Source of the DNA: Chordicoccus furentiruminis
GTDB taxonomy: Bacteria > Bacillota > Clostridia > Lachnospirales > Lachnospiraceae
Direction: 5' to 3'
Assembly: GCF_019355395.1 (NCBI RefSeq)
Contig: NZ_CP048829.1
Coordinates: forward strand, 1,054,001-1,118,000
DNA length: 64,000 bases
Below the pieces are notes generated by a model. That model was given only the letters and a program-made list of their open reading frames with translations, was not told where the DNA came from and did not search any database. The position numbers and the translations under genes are program-made. Positions 61,343 to 64,000 of this stretch are shown here, piece by piece. Within the stretch, counting starts at the first letter, position 1. Every line of letters begins with the position of its first letter.

Positions 61343-62293
61343 TCATTTTGCCGAATCCGCGCTGATCAGCGCGGACTGCTTCCGTCTGCTGATGCTGAGC
61401 TTCGTCGCCATCGAGATCGCAAGCACGATAATCGTGACGATATACGGCATCATCAGCACGAACTGGGAAGGCAGACCGTACGCCTGAAGACGCGCGCCGA
61501 CCGAGTCCGCGAAGCCGAACAGCAGGCATCCGAGAGACGATTTGACCGGATTCGCGCCGCCGAAGAACATCGCCGCGACGCCCATGAATCCGCGGCTGCT
61601 GGTCATATTCTCAACGAACTGACTGCTGTATCCCAGGGAAAGATGCGCGCCCGCCAGTCCTCCGATCAGACCGGAGATCGCCATCGCCCGGTACTTGACC
61701 GCGTTCACGTTGATGGCCGCCGTCTTCGCCGCCTCCGCGAACTGTCCGACAGCCCGCAGTCTGAGGCCCCATACGGTCTTGTAGATGAAGAAATAGAGAA
61801 TCGCGATCAGCGCGATCACAAACCATTCCAGAAGGTTCCAGTTATTGAACAGTTCGTTCAGTACCTCGACATGGTCGAAAACGGGGATATGCACCTTGGG
61901 AATCGGGACGATATCCGGGCTGGAAAACGAACCGTTCTGGCCGAACATTGCCTGAATCAGGAACTTGGTGATCGCGAGCGCGAACATGTTGATGCCCATG
62001 CCGATCCCGCAGATATCCGCACCGAACCTGATATGCCCGACGGCCATAATCATCGAAATCGCAAGTCCCGCCGCCATCGCGGCCAGAATCCCGAGGAACC
62101 AGCTTCCCGTGAAATAGCTGACGATGACCGCGAAATAAGCCCCGACCAGCATGATGCCTTCTGTTCCGATGTTCAGGATATCCGCCTGCTGCGTCACGGA
62201 AGCGCAGAGCGTCGCGTAGATGATCGGCGTCGCCGCGCGGAAGGTAGCGTAGATCAGCGAAAGATTGAAGACCTTACTGAGAATCTGAATCAT
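61343..62293 (-). CDS. Nucleoside-type ABC transporter permease (second system, NupQ-like)
   Basis: This protein of about 316 residues has about nine or ten helices and the motifs QQADILNIGTEGIMLVGAYFAV, GADICGIGMGINMFALAITKFLI, GLRLRAVGQFAEAAKTAAINV and SSRGFMGVAAMFFGGANPVKSSLG, as in the BMP-system permease at 24834. ATG 62291-62293 follows AAGGAGGGCAGG. Its start overlaps the upstream permease by 20 bp, so the two are coupled. Confidence 0.92.
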   Translation of the reverse strand: MIQILSKVFNLSLIYATFRAATPIIYATLCASVTQQADILNIGTEGIMLVGAYFAVIVSYFTGSWFLGILAAMAAGLAISMIMAVGHIRFGADICGIGMGINMFALAITKFLIQAMFGQNGSFSSPDIVPIPKVHIPVFDHVEVLNELFNNWNLLEWFVIALIAILYFFIYKTVWGLRLRAVGQFAEAAKTAAINVNAVKYRAMAISGLIGGLAGAHLSLGYSSQFVENMTSSRGFMGVAAMFFGGANPVKSSLGCLLFGFADSVGARLQAYGLPSQFVLMMPYIVTIIVLAISMATKLSISRRKQSALISADSAK

Positions 62294-63356
62294 GTTCCTG
62301 CCCTCCTTCTGCATGGCCGCTGACATTCCGGACCGCCTTCGCCGGCTTTTTCACTTTGATAAAGTCGAACAGGGTTTCCATGGTCGCGATGATGATGAAG
62401 ATCGCCGTGATCGTATCAACCAGCCCCTTGGGAACGCCGGTTGCCTGCTGCATACCCATCGCGCCGGATTTCAGAATCGCGAGGAAGAACGCCATAAACG
62501 GCGTCGCAATCACGTTGCTCTTTACGATCAGAGCGGCCAGCATGCCGTTGTTGCCGAGGTTTGTCGCGAAGTTGTTCAGGAAGTAGCCGTACACGCCCAG
62601 CACCTCGATGGTGCCCGCGATGCCGCCGAGCATGCCGGACATCACCATCGCCTTCATGAAGATATGCCTGGAGTTGATGCCCGCATAGTCGGCGGCATGC
62701 GGATTGGTTCCGACCATCCGCAGCTTATACCCGAGATTGGTCCGGTACAGCATGAAAATATTCAGGATCACGAGCCCGATTGCGATGAAGAGTCCCGCAT
62801 TCACGCTGGACGGAATCATGAACTGCGGCAGACGGACGGCAATGTTCGGGGACTGCGGATTCGCGGATCCGGCCGACATCGGCCCGCTGACAAGATACGA
62901 GGTGATATAGAGCGCGACCGAGTTCATCAGAATGGTCGTGCAGACTTCGCTGACGTTGTAGTACGCCTTCAGCCAGGCGGGAATCAGCGCCCAGAGTCCG
63001 GTCACGACCATCGCGCCCAGGAAGCACGCGAGCATCAGCAGCGGCGTCGGAAGAAACGTCCATTTCCAGCCGATATAGGCTGCGGTGATACCTCCGAGGA
63101 ATACTTCGCCTTCCACTCCGACATTGAACGCACCGGCCTGCGCTGCGATCACGAAGGCCACCGACGTAAGAAGAAGAGGGGTAAGCGAGGCAAGCGTCGT
63201 ACCGAGATTCATCTTCCCGACAAAAGCGCCCCGCAGCAGTGCGGCGTACGCCGCGATTGGATTCTGCCCGATCGCGATGATCAGAACCGCGCCGATCAGA
63301 AAGGTAAGCAGCATCGTGAGCAGGATTCTGACGATTCCTTTTGTGATTTTTCCCAT
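62274..63356 (-). CDS. Nucleoside-type ABC transporter permease (second system, NupP-like)
   Basis: This 360-residue membrane protein has about nine or ten helices, with QAGAFNVGVEGEVFLGGITAAYIG, LKAYYNVSEVCTTILMNSVALY, YKLRMVGTNPHAADYAGI and NNGMLAALIVKSNVIATPFMAFFLAIL. It is the equivalent of the permease at 25794 in the first system. The ATPase partner lies immediately upstream (stop 1 bp away). Confidence 0.92.
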   Translation of the reverse strand: MGKITKGIVRILLTMLLTFLIGAVLIIAIGQNPIAAYAALLRGAFVGKMNLGTTLASLTPLLLTSVAFVIAAQAGAFNVGVEGEVFLGGITAAYIGWKWTFLPTPLLMLACFLGAMVVTGLWALIPAWLKAYYNVSEVCTTILMNSVALYITSYLVSGPMSAGSANPQSPNIAVRLPQFMIPSSVNAGLFIAIGLVILNIFMLYRTNLGYKLRMVGTNPHAADYAGINSRHIFMKAMVMSGMLGGIAGTIEVLGVYGYFLNNFATNLGNNGMLAALIVKSNVIATPFMAFFLAILKSGAMGMQQATGVPKGLVDTITAIFIIIATMETLFDFIKVKKPAKAVRNVSGHAEGGQEHDSDSQ

Positions 63357-64000
63357 TTAGTCCGCGCTCCTCTCCTGCGCCGCCTGACCGCCCATCATCA
63401 GCAGTCCCAGCGTACTCTCATTCGCTTCGGAAGCCGGCATCTCACCGGTGATCTTTCCTTCATGCATGACGATGATCCGGTCGGACAGCGCCATGATTTC
63501 CTCGAGCTCAGCCGAGATGAGGAGCACGCCGCATCCCTGCTGTTTCGCCTTCTCCAGCGTATTCCGGATGATCTCAATCGCGCCGACATCAACACCCCGG
63601 GTCGGCTGGGAGGCGATCAGAAGCTGCTTCTTCTGCGAAACCTCTCTCGCGACGACCACCTTCTGCGCGTTTCCGCCGGACAGCGAGGACGTCGGAAGAT
63701 GCGGATCGTTCGGACGGATATCAAACTGACGGATCATCTCTTCCGCATATGCGTCCTGCGCCTTCCGGTTTGTCAGCCCGTTCCGGGTGAACGGCGCTTC
63801 ATCGATCTGATCGGACACCAGATTCTCGCTGATCGACATCGCGCGGTCGAGCCCTGTCTTGTTCCGGTCCTCCGGAATGTGCGCAAGTCCCGCCTTTCTG
63901 GTCTTCGCGGGCCCCTTGTTTGTGACATCCTGCCCGCATACGAGGATCTTTCCCTTCTCGACTTTGCGCATCCCGGTGATGGCCTCCGCCAGCTCGCTCT
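63357..64000 (-). CDS. ABC transporter ATP-binding protein, C-terminal part (partial)
   Basis: Only the second ABC domain is inside the window; the gene continues past the right edge. Visible are SSLSGGNAQKVVVAREV (signature), LLIASQPTRGVDVGAIE (Walker B region), and LLISAELEEIMALSDRIIVMHEGKITGEM. This is the BMP/NupO-type double ABC ATPase that drives the permeases at 62274 and 61343. About 214 residues are seen. A BMP-type binding protein is expected upstream, outside the window. Confidence 0.93.
   Translation of the reverse strand, partial: SELAEAITGMRKVEKGKILVCGQDVTNKGPAKTRKAGLAHIPEDRNKTGLDRAMSISENLVSDQIDEAPFTRNGLTNRKAQDAYAEEMIRQFDIRPNDPHLPTSSLSGGNAQKVVVAREVSQKKQLLIASQPTRGVDVGAIEIIRNTLEKAKQQGCGVLLISAELEEIMALSDRIIVMHEGKITGEMPASEANESTLGLLMMGGQAAQERSAD

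Overview
ORGANISM AND STYLE. The window looks like a GC-rich chromosome segment of an anaerobic Firmicute, most likely a Clostridia/Lachnospiraceae-type organism (inference). The reasons are the AcpP-AccB pairing, AraR-type arabinose control, BMP-type nucleoside importers, a class II (B12) ribonucleotide reductase, a small monocluster ferredoxin, strong AGGAGG-type ribosome binding sites and sigma-A-like promoters. No rRNA or CRISPR array was seen. Two valine tRNAs are present. There is one intact ISL3-type insertion sequence and one visibly AT-richer restriction-modification island.  LAYOUT. 1-0.6 kb: start of a fatty-acid operon (acpP, accB, minus strand) with a clear promoter and an inverted repeat, opposite a TetR-type regulator. 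1.5-6.4 kb: radical SAM/SPASM protein, MntP-like manganese exporter, tRNA-Val(CAC), PAP2-family phosphatase, and a GDPD protein fused to acylphosphatase. 6.5-9.3 kb: tRNA-Val(GAC), asnA, and an Acr3 arsenite exporter with a CxxC thioredoxin-like partner. 9.3-14.4 kb: membrane DUF3810-like metalloprotease, an 800-residue flavodoxin/PNPOx protein with an acidic repeat tail, and a membrane glycosyltransferase. 14.6-18.0 kb: lactate/malate dehydrogenase, ferredoxin, enolase, cupin protein. 18.2-20.7 kb: ISL3 element with an exact 8-bp target duplication, then a Crp/Fnr regulator. 20.7-22.9 kb: aroF-pheA behind a Phe-rich leader peptide and terminator, which reads as a textbook attenuator. 22.9-31.7 kb: purine salvage (PRTase, guanine deaminase, BMP-type ABC importer; divergently, DeoD and a PfkB kinase). 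31.8-34.2 kb: BsuBI/PstI-type R-M system. 34.4-39 kb: uracil/xanthine permease, PrsW-type protease, RluA-type pseudouridine synthase, degenerate FolC-like protein. 39-48.6 kb: L-arabinose operon (binding protein, permease, ATPase, permease, araA, araR, araB) with AraR-like operators. 49-53.4 kb: shortened paralogue of the sugar-binding protein, serine acetyltransferase, LysR regulator, orphan binding protein. 53.7-56 kb: nrdJ with an NrdR box. 56-64 kb: minus-strand operon of a second nucleoside-type ABC importer, nucleoside hydrolase, two M20 amidohydrolases, a GATase1-like protein and a LacI regulator.  HOW IT WORKS TOGETHER. The accessory content is mostly scavenging. Purines come in through the BMP system and are deaminated, phosphorolysed or re-phosphoribosylated. 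Arabinose is imported and isomerised under AraR, although no araD is in the window. A second, less obvious locus appears to import and hydrolyse a nucleoside-like compound that also carries an amide or peptide-like bond (inference). The findings most worth testing are the aroF-pheA attenuator, the one-lobed binding-protein paralogue, the GDPD-acylphosphatase fusion, and the 56-64 kb nucleoside/amidohydrolase operon.
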